The position numbers were made by a program, and so were the translations under genes. Below, piece by piece: positions 56,023 through 64,000 of a stretch of DNA of 64,000 nt (position 1 is its first letter; each line of letters begins with the position of its first letter). This DNA is from an uncultured Bacilli bacterium (GTDB taxonomy: Bacteria; Bacillota_I; Bacilli_A; RF39; UBA660). The stretch covers positions 1 through 64,000 of the forward strand of contig CANQRX010000001.1 of assembly GCA_947626425.1 (NCBI GenBank). Reading direction: 5' to 3'. Under the pieces are notes generated by a model that searched no databases, was not told the origin of the DNA, and saw only the letters and a list, made by a program, of their open reading frames with translations.

Positions 56023-57942
56023 CTACGCATCAATATACTCTGCAAACCGACCATTAGCTTCAATAAAATCTCGGCGTGGTTGGACTTCTTCACCCATCAA
56101 ATCAGCAAAAATTTTATCAGCTTCCATAGTATCTTCAACCGTAATTCGTTTTAAAACCCGATTTTCAATATGCATTGTAGTTTCACGTAAATCTATTGCA
56201 TCCATTTCGCCAAGACCCTTAAAACGTTGAACTAAAGGTTTAGCATTTGCAGGTAATGTCGCCCGATATGCAGCAAGTTCTTCATCTGATTGAACATATT
56301 TAATCGTTTTTCCATAAGTCACACTATACAATGGAGGTTGAGCCGCATAAACATGACCAGCTTCTACAATAGGTCGAAAAAAGCGATAAAACAAAGTTAA
56401 TAACAAAATTCTAATATGATCACCATCTACATCCGCATCGGTCATTATTATAATTTTATCATAACGTAATTTTGATAAATCAAACTCATCCCCAATTCCA
56501 GTTCCAAAAGCTGTTATAATTGTCCTTATTTCCTCATTAGCCAAAGCTTTATCAAGACGGGCCTTCTCAACATTTAAAACTTTACCACGCAATGGCAAAA
56601 TAGCTTGCGTTTTAGGAATACGAGCATCTTTAGCAGAACCACCTGCACTATCACCCTCGACCAAAAAGATTTCCGAAATACTAGGGTCTTTACTTGTACA
56701 ATCAGCCAATTTACCAATCGTATTAAAACCATCCAAAGCCGTCTTTCTTCTTGTTAATTCTCTCGCTTTCTTCGCGGCAATTCGCGCTCTTGAAGCAGTC
56801 ATACACTTATCAATAATCATTCTTGCTGCCTCCGGATTTTCCATTAAAAACCGTTCAAAACCATTAGCAAAAACATCACTGGCGATTTTTTTAACTTCAC
56901 TATTTCCTAATTTCGTTTTCGTTTGCCCTTCAAATTGAGGATTTGGATGTTTGCAAGAAACAATCATAACTAAACCTTCCCTAACATCTTCACCAGTTAA
57001 CGAATCATCATTTTCTTTTAAAATTTTAGCATTCTTTCCGTAATTGTTGATAACTCTAGTTAAAGCCTGTTTAACACCTTCCTCATGAGTTCCACCTTCG
57101 GTAGTATGAATATTATTAGTAAACGAATAAATATTAGAATTATACGTATCATTATATTGTAAAGCCACTTCGATTAAAATATCATTTTCCCGACCTTCAA
57201 CATAAACTACATCGTCAAACAACGGGGTTTTATTTTTATTAAGCATTGTAACATACTCAATAATTCCCCCATTATAATGAAAACTAACTTTTCTTTCATC
57301 CTCACGTTCATCAATCAAAGTAATCCGAATTCCTTTATTTAAAAAAGCCATTTCCTGTAAACGTTTATACAAAATATCCCAGTTATAAACAGTCGTTTCA
57401 AACAAAGTCGCATCCGCGTGAAATGTAACTGTTGTTCCTGTCCGTTCTTCACTGCATTCATCAATAACTTTTAAATTTTCAACTGGTTTTCCACCATTTT
57501 CAAAACGTTGATAATAAACTTTTCCTTCGCGATAAACCCGAACTTCTAACCAATCGGATAAGGCGTTGACAACTGAAGCACCTACTCCATGAAGTCCTCC
57601 TGAAACTTTATAGCCACCGCCACCAAACTTTCCACCAGCGTGCAAGACCGTAAAAATCGTTTCGATTGTTGATTTGCCTGTTTTAGCATTCATCCCAGTC
57701 GGCATTCCTCGACCATCATCTTTTACTGTAATAATATTTCCTTTACCAATTTCGACTTCAATATCATCACAATATCCAGCTAAAGCCTCATCAACGGCAT
57801 TATCCACAATTTCCCAAACCAAATGATGTAATCCAGCTTCATTAGTATTACCGATGTACATACCAGGACGTTTCCGAACGGCCTCTAAACCTTCTAAAAC
57901 TTGAATATCGCTATCATTGTAATGACCATTTTCATTCTTCAT
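56023..57942 (-). CDS. gyrB: DNA gyrase subunit B
   Basis: 639 residues, normal length for Firmicutes. GHKL ATPase motifs WEIVDNAVDEALAGYCDDI and VSGGLHGVGASVVNALSDWL; Toprim EGDSAGGSAKDARIPKTQAI and IIMTDADVDGDHIRILLL; end QRRDFIEANGRFAEYIDA-like. Overlaps recF by 11 bp, strong ribosome site (GAGGAGGAAAGTT). Confidence 0.98.
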   Translation of the reverse strand: MKNENGHYNDSDIQVLEGLEAVRKRPGMYIGNTNEAGLHHLVWEIVDNAVDEALAGYCDDIEVEIGKGNIITVKDDGRGMPTGMNAKTGKSTIETIFTVLHAGGKFGGGGYKVSGGLHGVGASVVNALSDWLEVRVYREGKVYYQRFENGGKPVENLKVIDECSEERTGTTVTFHADATLFETTVYNWDILYKRLQEMAFLNKGIRITLIDEREDERKVSFHYNGGIIEYVTMLNKNKTPLFDDVVYVEGRENDILIEVALQYNDTYNSNIYSFTNNIHTTEGGTHEEGVKQALTRVINNYGKNAKILKENDDSLTGEDVREGLVMIVSCKHPNPQFEGQTKTKLGNSEVKKIASDVFANGFERFLMENPEAARMIIDKCMTASRARIAAKKARELTRRKTALDGFNTIGKLADCTSKDPSISEIFLVEGDSAGGSAKDARIPKTQAILPLRGKVLNVEKARLDKALANEEIRTIITAFGTGIGDEFDLSKLRYDKIIIMTDADVDGDHIRILLLTLFYRFFRPIVEAGHVYAAQPPLYSVTYGKTIKYVQSDEELAAYRATLPANAKPLVQRFKGLGEMDAIDLRETTMHIENRVLKRITVEDTMEADKIFADLMGEEVQPRRDFIEANGRFAEYIDA

Positions 57943-59038
57943 AACTTTCCTCCTCTACTATTTCACCTAACGAAACCTTAAAACTTTTAAAACGACCTAA
58001 ATTTGCCCTCGCAAACTGTTCGAAATTTGTTGTTGTAATAAAAGTCTGAATTTCTTTTTTTAATAAACTTAAAATATTTGTAATCTTTTCTGGATCAAGT
58101 TCACTAAATAAATCGTCCAAAATAAATATAGGATAATCTCCTAAACAATCTTTCAAAATTTCTAATTCGCAAAATTTAAAAGCAATTATCGCATTTTTTT
58201 GCTGACCTTCACTTCCATAATCTTTCAAATCGTAACCGTTTAGCAAAAATTTAAAATCGTCCATATGAATTCCTAAATTTGTTTTTCCAAACATTAAGTC
58301 CTTTTTATATAAATTATGATGTTTTGCTTTAATTTGCTCTTCACTTAAATCTTCATAATCTGACTTATAAACAATTTCTAAATTTTCCCAACCCGTTATA
58401 GCCTTATAAAATGATGGTAATAATTTATTAAGACGTGTAATAAAATCCTGCCGAGCATTATATATTTTTTGCCCGTAGGAAATTAATTTATCGGTCAAAA
58501 TATCTAAATAATCCATCGATTGATTAGCGTTTACAACTAGCTTTTTTAAATAAGAATTACGTTGCTTCATCAGCTTATTATAATTACTTAAATTTTGTAA
58601 ATAAGCTAAGCTATATTGCGAAATCGAAATATTTAATTGTTTTCTACGGGTACTTGGAGTATCTTTTATCATCCGTAAATCTAAAGGGTGAAATAACACA
58701 ACAGATATTTTCATAATATAATCACTTAACTTAGTAACTTTGTTATTATCAATTTTAACTTTTTTACCTTCTTTACTTAGATAAATTCGAAAATTATTTT
58801 TAAAATCGCCTCGGATGAAATCACCCTCAATTTTACTTAAAGTTGCTCCCATCCGGATTAAAACATTGTCGCTAACATTGCGAAAACTTCTCGTTAAAGA
58901 AAGTAAATAAATGGCCTCAACAATATTGGTTTTTCCACTTCCATTTGGTCCATATATTATATTTAAGTTTGGATGAAACGAAACATTTAAGTGTTCATAA
59001 TTTCGAAAATGAAGTAACTTTAAATTTTCAATTTGCAT
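57932..59038 (-). CDS. recF: DNA replication and repair protein RecF
   Basis: About 368 residues. Walker A NIIYGPNGSGKTNIVEAIYL, the signature area YGSEGQQKNAIIAFKFCE, and Walker B PIFILDDLFSELDPEK. SMC-like ATPase that helps RecOR place RecA at single-strand gaps. ATG at 59038 is eight bases after AAGGGGC; a longer frame (from 59065) lacks one. In the recF-gyrB-gyrA run; comK is directly upstream. Confidence 0.97.
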   Translation of the reverse strand: MQIENLKLLHFRNYEHLNVSFHPNLNIIYGPNGSGKTNIVEAIYLLSLTRSFRNVSDNVLIRMGATLSKIEGDFIRGDFKNNFRIYLSKEGKKVKIDNNKVTKLSDYIMKISVVLFHPLDLRMIKDTPSTRRKQLNISISQYSLAYLQNLSNYNKLMKQRNSYLKKLVVNANQSMDYLDILTDKLISYGQKIYNARQDFITRLNKLLPSFYKAITGWENLEIVYKSDYEDLSEEQIKAKHHNLYKKDLMFGKTNLGIHMDDFKFLLNGYDLKDYGSEGQQKNAIIAFKFCELEILKDCLGDYPIFILDDLFSELDPEKITNILSLLKKEIQTFITTTNFEQFARANLGRFKSFKVSLGEIVEEESYEE

Positions 59039-59122
59039 ATTGTTATTGCCCCTTAATTTTGTCATACAGAAAAATAATAGGTATATTAATACTCCTATAC
59101 CTATTACAATTATATCACAAAT

Positions 59123-59590
59123 CTAGTTTTCATTAAAAGCCTTTTTACTCTTTTTTCGACTTCTTAGAGCACTTTCTAATCGCGCCGAACGTAACACTTG
59201 ATTATCCAAAGAACCATATGATAAATCTAAAGATAACTTCGTACCATTTTTAAATTGAATTTCAATACTATTATCTTTTTTAACGTATTTATCAATATGT
59301 CCTAAACAAATCCAGCTATTTTCTTTATTTCGAAGCGATGACGTAGGAAAAAAAATAATTTCGCGGGATTCTTCAACAATAATTGGTGCTTTATAACAAA
59401 CCCCTATCATTGATTCTGTACCTTTTAAACGACCTTCTAAACTACTTCCAAAATACTCACAGCTTTCTTCTAAAATTTTATTAGCATTTTGTTCAATATA
59501 AAAACTTTGATCTTCTTCATAAACTTTAGATAACTTATCACTACAAGCCACAACAGCCAAAGTAGATTCGTTAATTTCATAACTTTTCAT
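59123..59590 (-). CDS. comK: ComK-family competence transcription factor
   Basis: 155 residues. Family pattern: YEINESTLAVVACSDKLS at the start, then EYFGSSLEGRLKGTESMIGV, YKAPIIVEESREIIFFPTSS, WICLGHIDKY, FKNGTKLSLDLSYGSLDNQV and LRSARLESALRSR. ComK is the master activator of competence genes in Bacillus, binding AT-rich boxes. Here it occupies the slot of yaaA between dnaN and recF. It is about 35 residues shorter at the C-terminus than Bacillus ComK, a region needed for MecA control there. A G7 run seven bases before the ATG forms the ribosome site. dnaN's terminator lies between, so it probably has its own promoter. Confidence 0.88.
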   Translation of the reverse strand: MKSYEINESTLAVVACSDKLSKVYEEDQSFYIEQNANKILEESCEYFGSSLEGRLKGTESMIGVCYKAPIIVEESREIIFFPTSSLRNKENSWICLGHIDKYVKKDNSIEIQFKNGTKLSLDLSYGSLDNQVLRSARLESALRSRKKSKKAFNEN

Positions 59591-59654
59591 TATTTCACCC
59601 CCCCAAATGTATGAAATTGTCTTTAATATAGCACAATCATTTTAAAAAAATTGT

Positions 59655-59684
59655 CGAAAAAAAACATCCTTGTTAGAATGTTTT
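59655..59684 (-). terminator. Rho-independent terminator after dnaN
   Basis: Minus strand AAAACATTC (59676-59684) pairs, with one G-U, to GGATGTTTT (59661-59669) and is followed by more T. It overlaps the dnaN stop and separates dnaA-dnaN from comK-recF-gyrB-gyrA. Confidence 0.75.
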
Positions 59685-60791
59685 AATTGGTAATATTAAT
59701 TGAATTAATGACTCATCTGATAAAGATTTAATTATCAATGGTTTAACATCATTATTAGCTAGTATTACGATGTCATCATCATGAATTGTTTTTAAAGCTT
59801 CAAGCATAAATTTGGCACTGAAAGAAATTTCAATACTTGCTTTTTCATCCGTATCAATTGTTAACACTTCTTCTGTCTTCCCAATTTCTGAAGCATAAGA
59901 GTTAATAACCATTTGTTTATGGTCTACTTTCATTTTAATAATGTTTTTATCTTTTCCTTGGGTTAATAAGGCAGCTCTATCCACAGCGCCTCCAAAATCG
60001 TTTCTTTTTAATTGAATAATTATTTCAAATTCAGTTGGAATTAAATTCGAAGTATTAGGATAAGTACCAGATAAAATATTAGATTGAAATTTAATATTTT
60101 TGTATTCAAATAACACCCGATTATTAAAAACGTGAATTGATACAGGATCATCATCAACAATAATTCTTTCTAATTCGATAATATTTTTTCCTGGAACAAC
60201 AATGTTTATATCATTTTGAACAGGAGTAGATAACTTAACATTTTTTTTCGCTAAACGATAAGAATCAGTGGCAATACACTCTAGTAAATCACCAGTTATT
60301 TTAAAATTTATTCCTGTTAGAATTGGCCGTAATTCTTGATTGGAAATTGCAAAAGATGTTTGGTTGATAATTGATTTTAATAAATCACCATTAATAACAA
60401 TCGGTTCTTTATGTAAAGAAAGTTTAATATTTGGATAATCACTTGGATCTAAACAATTCAAATCATATTGGTTAAAGTCTGAATAAATTTTAATTTTCAA
60501 GTTATCCACCAATTCAAAATTAATTAAATCACTAGGCATTTTTCGAATAATATCTAAAATATATTTACTATTAATAATAATTGTTCCCGTTTCTTCAATT
60601 TTTTCAATGCTTTCTTTATCAATAAAAGTTTCAATAGTTAGTTCACTATCACTAGCTAATAAAGTTAAGCCTTTTTCCGTTAAATCAAACTTAATACCAT
60701 TTAAAACTGGTATAACATTCTTAGTTGAAACTCCTTTAATTACATTTGTTAAATTTTCTAATAATATTCCTTTTTCGATTGTAAATTTCAT
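59673..60791 (-). CDS. dnaN: DNA polymerase III beta sliding clamp
   Basis: About 372 residues, three-domain clamp. KFTIEKGILLENLTNVIKGV at the start, YPNIKLSLHKEPIVINGD in the middle, and the end DESLIQLILPIKTF (family P-M/I-R/K-x-hydrophobic). Ring dimer holding the polymerase on DNA. ATG at 60791 rather than 60797, because of the AAGGA spacing. Follows dnaA with DnaA boxes in between. Confidence 0.97.
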   Translation of the reverse strand: MKFTIEKGILLENLTNVIKGVSTKNVIPVLNGIKFDLTEKGLTLLASDSELTIETFIDKESIEKIEETGTIIINSKYILDIIRKMPSDLINFELVDNLKIKIYSDFNQYDLNCLDPSDYPNIKLSLHKEPIVINGDLLKSIINQTSFAISNQELRPILTGINFKITGDLLECIATDSYRLAKKNVKLSTPVQNDINIVVPGKNIIELERIIVDDDPVSIHVFNNRVLFEYKNIKFQSNILSGTYPNTSNLIPTEFEIIIQLKRNDFGGAVDRAALLTQGKDKNIIKMKVDHKQMVINSYASEIGKTEEVLTIDTDEKASIEISFSAKFMLEALKTIHDDDIVILANNDVKPLIIKSLSDESLIQLILPIKTF

Positions 60792-60852
60792 TTCCATTCC
60801 TTCTTTCTTTTTTATTTATTATATATATTAATAATAATAACAATGTTGATAA

Positions 60853-60942
60853 TGTGGATAACTTTTAACTTTCCTTTATTTATGGGCTTTAACAGGCCAA
60901 AGTTATCCACAAAGTTATCCACTTTTTATAAAGTTATCCACA
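60853..60942. promoter_or_regulatory. DnaA-box cluster between dnaA and dnaN
   Basis: Four boxes: TGTGGATAA at 60853-60861 (reverse), TTATCCACA at 60903-60911 and 60934-60942, and TTATCCACT at 60915-60923. In Bacillus the dnaA-dnaN spacer is the oriC part that unwinds; the cluster may serve this or repress dnaN. Confidence 0.8.
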
Positions 60943-60943
60943 T

Positions 60944-62335
60944 TCACATCGAATTCTTAATTTCTTCCAGTTGCTTTTCTAAGCTTTCATTATTCTTTAA
61001 ATCACGCTTAATTTTGTCACAAGCGTGGATAACTGTCGAATGATCTCTTCCCCCAAACTCTAAACCAATTCGATTATAGTTTTCTTCTGACATACTCCTT
61101 GAAAGATACATCCCAATCATGCGTGGATAAGCAATATTAGCGCTTTTTCTTTTTCCTTTTAAATCATCCACAGTAATTTTATAATAATCGGCCACTGCTT
61201 TTTGAATCTCCTCAATACTATTTTTATTATAGATATTAATGTTAACAAAATCAGCTAAAGCCTCAACGGCAAAGTTAAGATCAATTTTTTCAGGAACAAT
61301 CATTGCCGTATAAGCCATTAACCGATTTAAAGCTCCTTCTAAGAAGCGAACATCATTTTGACAACTATTAGCTATATATTCTATAACATTTTCATCAATT
61401 TTAGTTGATATTGTCATATTTTTTAATTTCAATTTTAATATTTTACAACGTAGTTCAAAATCAGGTGGATAAATATCCACAGGTAATCCCCAAGTAAACC
61501 GACTTCTTAACCGTTCCTCCAGTAATTTTAAATCGTTTGGACTTCGATCGGAACTAATTATAATTTGTTTATTTGCTTGATGTAAAGCATTAAAAGTGTG
61601 GAAAAATTCTTGCTGAGTTTTTTCGGCCCCAACTAAATACTGGATATCATCAATAATTAAAACGTCAATGTCGCGATATTTCTTTTTAAAATCCCCCGCT
61701 GCTTCAAAGTTATTATTGCCATATTTTGTATTAGAAATGTTGACATAGTCATCTTTAAACATTTCACTTGTCGTGTATAAAACTTTTTTATGGGTGTTAT
61801 TAACAATATAATTGCCAATCGCATGCATTAAGTGAGTTTTACCAATTCCACTTTTTCCATAAATAAATAAGGGATTGTGTACTTTTCCGGGCTGTTCAGC
61901 TACTGCTAAACCCGCGACTTTTGCTAAGCGATTAGAATCCCCCACAATATAATTATCAAAATTTAAATCTGGATTTAAGTTACTATTCCAAACTTCATTT
62001 TTGTTTTTTTCACTTTCCTTTGGCTTATCAACAACATTCGTAGCTTCAATAACATCTGAGTTATCCACATTTTTATCAGGTTTATCCACTTCATCTTTTA
62101 ATAAAAATTCAAAAGAATAATTAACATTTGTAAGTTTGTAAAAAGTGTCATCCATTAAAGTATAATAAATATCACTAAGAACTTTTTTGTGAATTTCCAT
62201 TGGAACTTGAATTGTTATTTTATCCTTTGTCATCGAGATTAGTTTTAAGTCATGAAACCAAGCGTGATAAGATGCAGAGTTGACTTCATTAACTATAATA
62301 TCTAAAAAAGATTGCCAAAGATTTTTCTCCGTCAT
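60944..62335 (-). CDS. dnaA: chromosomal replication initiator DnaA
   Basis: 463 residues. Domain I at 1-85; AAA+ domain with PLFIYGKSGIGKTHLMHAIG (Walker A) and DVLIIDDIQYLVGAEKTQQE (Walker B); domain IV with GMYLSRSMSEENYNRIGLEF, then GGRDHSTVIHACDKI, the DnaA-box recognition signature. Start has GGGGTGG. Flanked by DnaA boxes on both sides, so it is probably self-regulated. Confidence 0.98.
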   Translation of the reverse strand: MTEKNLWQSFLDIIVNEVNSASYHAWFHDLKLISMTKDKITIQVPMEIHKKVLSDIYYTLMDDTFYKLTNVNYSFEFLLKDEVDKPDKNVDNSDVIEATNVVDKPKESEKNKNEVWNSNLNPDLNFDNYIVGDSNRLAKVAGLAVAEQPGKVHNPLFIYGKSGIGKTHLMHAIGNYIVNNTHKKVLYTTSEMFKDDYVNISNTKYGNNNFEAAGDFKKKYRDIDVLIIDDIQYLVGAEKTQQEFFHTFNALHQANKQIIISSDRSPNDLKLLEERLRSRFTWGLPVDIYPPDFELRCKILKLKLKNMTISTKIDENVIEYIANSCQNDVRFLEGALNRLMAYTAMIVPEKIDLNFAVEALADFVNINIYNKNSIEEIQKAVADYYKITVDDLKGKRKSANIAYPRMIGMYLSRSMSEENYNRIGLEFGGRDHSTVIHACDKIKRDLKNNESLEKQLEEIKNSM

Positions 62336-62433
62336 GCTACCACCCCACTGCCTTAAAAATATCTAAAACCATTCTAACGCATTTTTATTTTTTTTAAAAG
62401 AACTTTTTCCACTTTTCCACTAAAAAGCCAAAG

Positions 62434-62729
62434 TTATCCACATCTAAAAAAAGGTATCCCCAAATTATCCACCGAGTTATGCACATTTTTACCAAAGTTA
62501 TCAACACTACATTTGCCTTAAATAAAGGGAAAAACCTAGTTATCCACATTATCAACATTGGCTTAATCAACAATTTATCAACATGTGAATAACTTTATCC
62601 ACCTTAATGTGGATATGTTGATAACTTTTAAACATTGCCCTATTTAAGGGACTTCATAACCAAAATAAATGTGGATAAAATGTGAATAAGATTGTGGATT
62701 AGCTTTTTCATACTCAAAAGTTATCCACA
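62434..62729. other. oriC: oriC: DnaA-box region between dnaA and rpmH
   Basis: Dense boxes in both orientations. Forward TTATCCACA at 62434, 62540 and 62721; near matches TTATCCACC at 62465 and 62595, TTATGCACA at 62477, TTATCAACA at 62498, 62549 and 62575. Reverse TGTGGATAA at 62670, TGTGAATAA at 62584 and 62681, TGTTGATAA at 62616, TGTGGATAT at 62608, TGTGGATTA at 62693. With the second cluster between dnaA and dnaN it makes a bipartite origin as in Bacillus. The unwinding site was not located. Confidence 0.88.
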
Positions 62730-62763
62730 TTCTCAAATAAGGATGCTCTCTGTTAATTTTAAG

Positions 62764-62793
62764 TTGACTTTTCAACAGTCTTAATATTATAAT
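62764..62793 (+). promoter_or_regulatory. promoter of rpmH-rnpA-yidC
   Basis: TTGACT (62764-62769), 18-base spacer, TATAAT (62788-62793), about 30 bp before the rpmH start. Confidence 0.75.
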
Positions 62794-62823
62794 AAGGAAG
62801 ATTTTAAAAAAGGAGGGATACTC

Positions 62824-62946
62824 ATGATCGGTACTTATCAACCAAATAAAAGAAAATGTAAAAAGAAACATGGTTTTTTTGCGAGAAAAGAAACAAATAT
62901 TTTAAAAAATAGAAGAAAAAAAGGTCGCAAAAGATTATGTAAATAA
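62824..62946 (+). CDS. rpmH: 50S ribosomal protein L34
   Basis: 40 residues. GTYQPNKRKCKKKHGFFARK, then NILKNRRKKGRKRLCK, clearly L34 (consensus TYQPNxRKRxKxHGFxxR). Strong ribosome site AAGGAGGGATACTC. Two Cys replace usual residues (KRKC and RLC). First gene of rpmH-rnpA-yidC, reading away from dnaA. Confidence 0.97.
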   Translation: MIGTYQPNKRKCKKKHGFFARKETNILKNRRKKGRKRLCK

Positions 62947-62993
62947 CCACATATTAATGTGGATTTTTTAATTTCTATGCGAGGAGGAACAAA

Positions 62994-63326
62994 GTGAAAA
63001 AATGCGAAATGATTAAATCTCACCAAGAATTTAGCCAAATTATCAACAATGCTAAATTTTGGAAAAATAAAAATTTTGTTTTATATGAAACTCCTAGTAA
63101 TTACAAATATTCCCATTTTGGCATTGCCGTTTCTAAAAAATTAGGAAATGCTGTTTCTCGGAATAAAATTAAAAGAAGAATGCGAATGATTTTAGATAAA
63201 GCTAAAAATAAGTTGAGAACTAACTGCGATTATATTATAATAATGAAAGAAAATTCTGGTAAAATTTCATTTCATGAATTAGAACAGAGTTTTCAAAATT
63301 TAATCGACAGAAAGGAAAATGAATGA
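62994..63326 (+). CDS. rnpA: ribonuclease P protein component
   Basis: 110 residues. Start GTG at 62994 after GAGGAGGAACAAA. Family motif GNAVSRNKIKRRMRMIL near residue 50, basic RNA-binding helix; FGIAVSKKLGNAV before it. With the RNase P RNA it matures tRNA 5' ends. Ends in TGA, which shows the standard code. Overlaps yidC by 4 bp. Confidence 0.96.
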   Translation: MKKCEMIKSHQEFSQIINNAKFWKNKNFVLYETPSNYKYSHFGIAVSKKLGNAVSRNKIKRRMRMILDKAKNKLRTNCDYIIIMKENSGKISFHELEQSFQNLIDRKENE

Positions 63327-64000
63327 AAACAAAAAAGAAATCATTGGCAGTTCTTCTTGTAGCAATTTTGTTATTAACCAGTGGCTGCGGAAGTGATAAC
63401 TATTTAAAGGATGAGAATGGTAATATTATTACTAACACCGAAACTGGCCAAAGTGTTCAAAAGAATATATTATGTCAACCGCAAGAAGATTCGCAATTAT
63501 ATAAAATATATCAAGAACATAATGATCAACTTGATGTTAAACTTGAAGATTTACCAAAATGTAATGAATTTAATTTATCATCAAATAAATACCGTGGTTT
63601 ATGGAATTCACTTCTTGTACGACCAATCGCTTTGATTGTTTTAAAACTCGGTTACTTAATCAATAACTTTGGTTTATCCGTTATGATTGTTGGTTTATTA
63701 ATTCGTTTAATTATGTTACCACTTTCGTTAAAAAGTGTTCGGCAATCGGCTAGCATTCAAAAAGCTCAACCTGAATTAGCAAAAATTGAAAAAAAATATG
63801 CTAATAAAACTGATAATGCTTCCATGATGCAAAAAAGTCAAGAAATGATGCTTGTTTATCAAAAATATAAAATCAATCCAGTATCAGGATGTTTATTGGC
63901 TTTAATTCAAATCCCTTTATTTTTTGCTTTTCTTGATGCAATAAATAAAGTTCCCGCGATTTTTGAAGGATCATTATTTGGAATGCAATTAGGAATGACC
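63323..64000 (+). CDS. yidC: membrane protein insertase YidC (partial, runs off the window)
   Basis: 226 codons seen. Lipoprotein signal with lipobox LLLTSGC (Cys22), an extracellular segment, then the insertase core: GLWNSLLVRPIALIVLKLGY, LSVMIVGLLIRLIMLPLSLK (with the conserved Arg in the groove) and PVSGCLLALIQIPLFFAFLD. It inserts membrane proteins with or without Sec. ATG overlaps the rnpA stop (ATGA). Confidence 0.96.
   Translation, partial: MKTKKKSLAVLLVAILLLTSGCGSDNYLKDENGNIITNTETGQSVQKNILCQPQEDSQLYKIYQEHNDQLDVKLEDLPKCNEFNLSSNKYRGLWNSLLVRPIALIVLKLGYLINNFGLSVMIVGLLIRLIMLPLSLKSVRQSASIQKAQPELAKIEKKYANKTDNASMMQKSQEMMLVYQKYKINPVSGCLLALIQIPLFFAFLDAINKVPAIFEGSLFGMQLGMT

Noticed and set aside
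63411..63635. ORF inside the yidC start region
   Set aside because: Out-of-frame shadow; the yidC frame with lipobox, conserved core helices and ATGA overlap with rnpA is clearly the real one.
1..64000. Mollicute genetic code (TGA as Trp)
   Set aside because: Composition suggested it, but TGA ends rnpA at the right place, and Trp positions in conserved proteins use TGG.

Overview
The window is the replication-origin region of a very AT-rich Gram-positive chromosome from the Bacilli side of the Firmicutes. Gene content and order follow Bacillus subtilis near oriC (rpmH-rnpA-yidC to the right, dnaA-dnaN-recF-gyrB-gyrA to the left, then tadA-dnaX-yaaK-recR-bofA-holB-yaaT, mfd/pth/spoVT, rplM-rpsI, parA-parB, ychF, metG-tatD, rsmA-yabG-veg-spoVG, yabP-yabQ-divIC, truA). 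The code is standard: TGA is a real stop (for example rnpA) and Trp is TGG. The sporulation-linked genes yabP, yabQ, yabG, bofA, spoVT and spoVG point to a spore-forming lineage or a recent descendant; an uncultivated gut Erysipelotrichia/RF39/RFN20-like Bacilli member is my best guess, not proven. No tRNA or rRNA gene was recognised.

Layout, right to left. 62.3-64.0 kb: oriC with a dense field of DnaA boxes between dnaA and rpmH; rpmH, rnpA and the start of yidC run to the right. 53.5-62.3 kb: dnaA, dnaN, a comK homologue in the slot where B. subtilis has yaaA, recF, gyrB, gyrA. 50.4-53.5 kb: a 3.1-kb non-coding tandem array carrying 18 parS-like palindromes, interrupted by a MITE-like 355-bp element with a long hairpin. 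50.3 kb: a small SRP RNA upstream of tadA. 37.6-50.3 kb: conserved informational genes. 35.8-37.6 kb: an accessory GH30 glycosidase and a spacer with interleaved inverted repeats that could form a pseudoknot. 23.4-35.6 kb: parA-parB and housekeeping genes up to metG-tatD. 9.6-22.7 kb: an accessory block inserted between tatD and the yabE-position gene, with an ABC exporter, a surface protein with a G9 tract, a broken vanZ fused end-to-start to an IS200-like transposase, an AbiE toxin-antitoxin pair, and AAA/nuclease-like ATPases. 0-9.6 kb: rsmA, yabG, veg, spoVG, yabP, yabQ, divIC, two degenerate ECF-type ATPases, truA, flanked by two AlbA_2-type regulators, one of them 5'-truncated.

Functional picture. 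Nearly all genes lie on the minus strand, that is, transcribed away from oriC and co-oriented with the leftward fork. ParA and ParB (about 34-35.6 kb) would act on the parS array about 9 kb from oriC, so one compact, plasmid-like centromere seems to replace the scattered single parS sites of model Bacilli. This array, its four-class site grammar, its higher-order duplication and the element inserted in it are the most striking features of the window.
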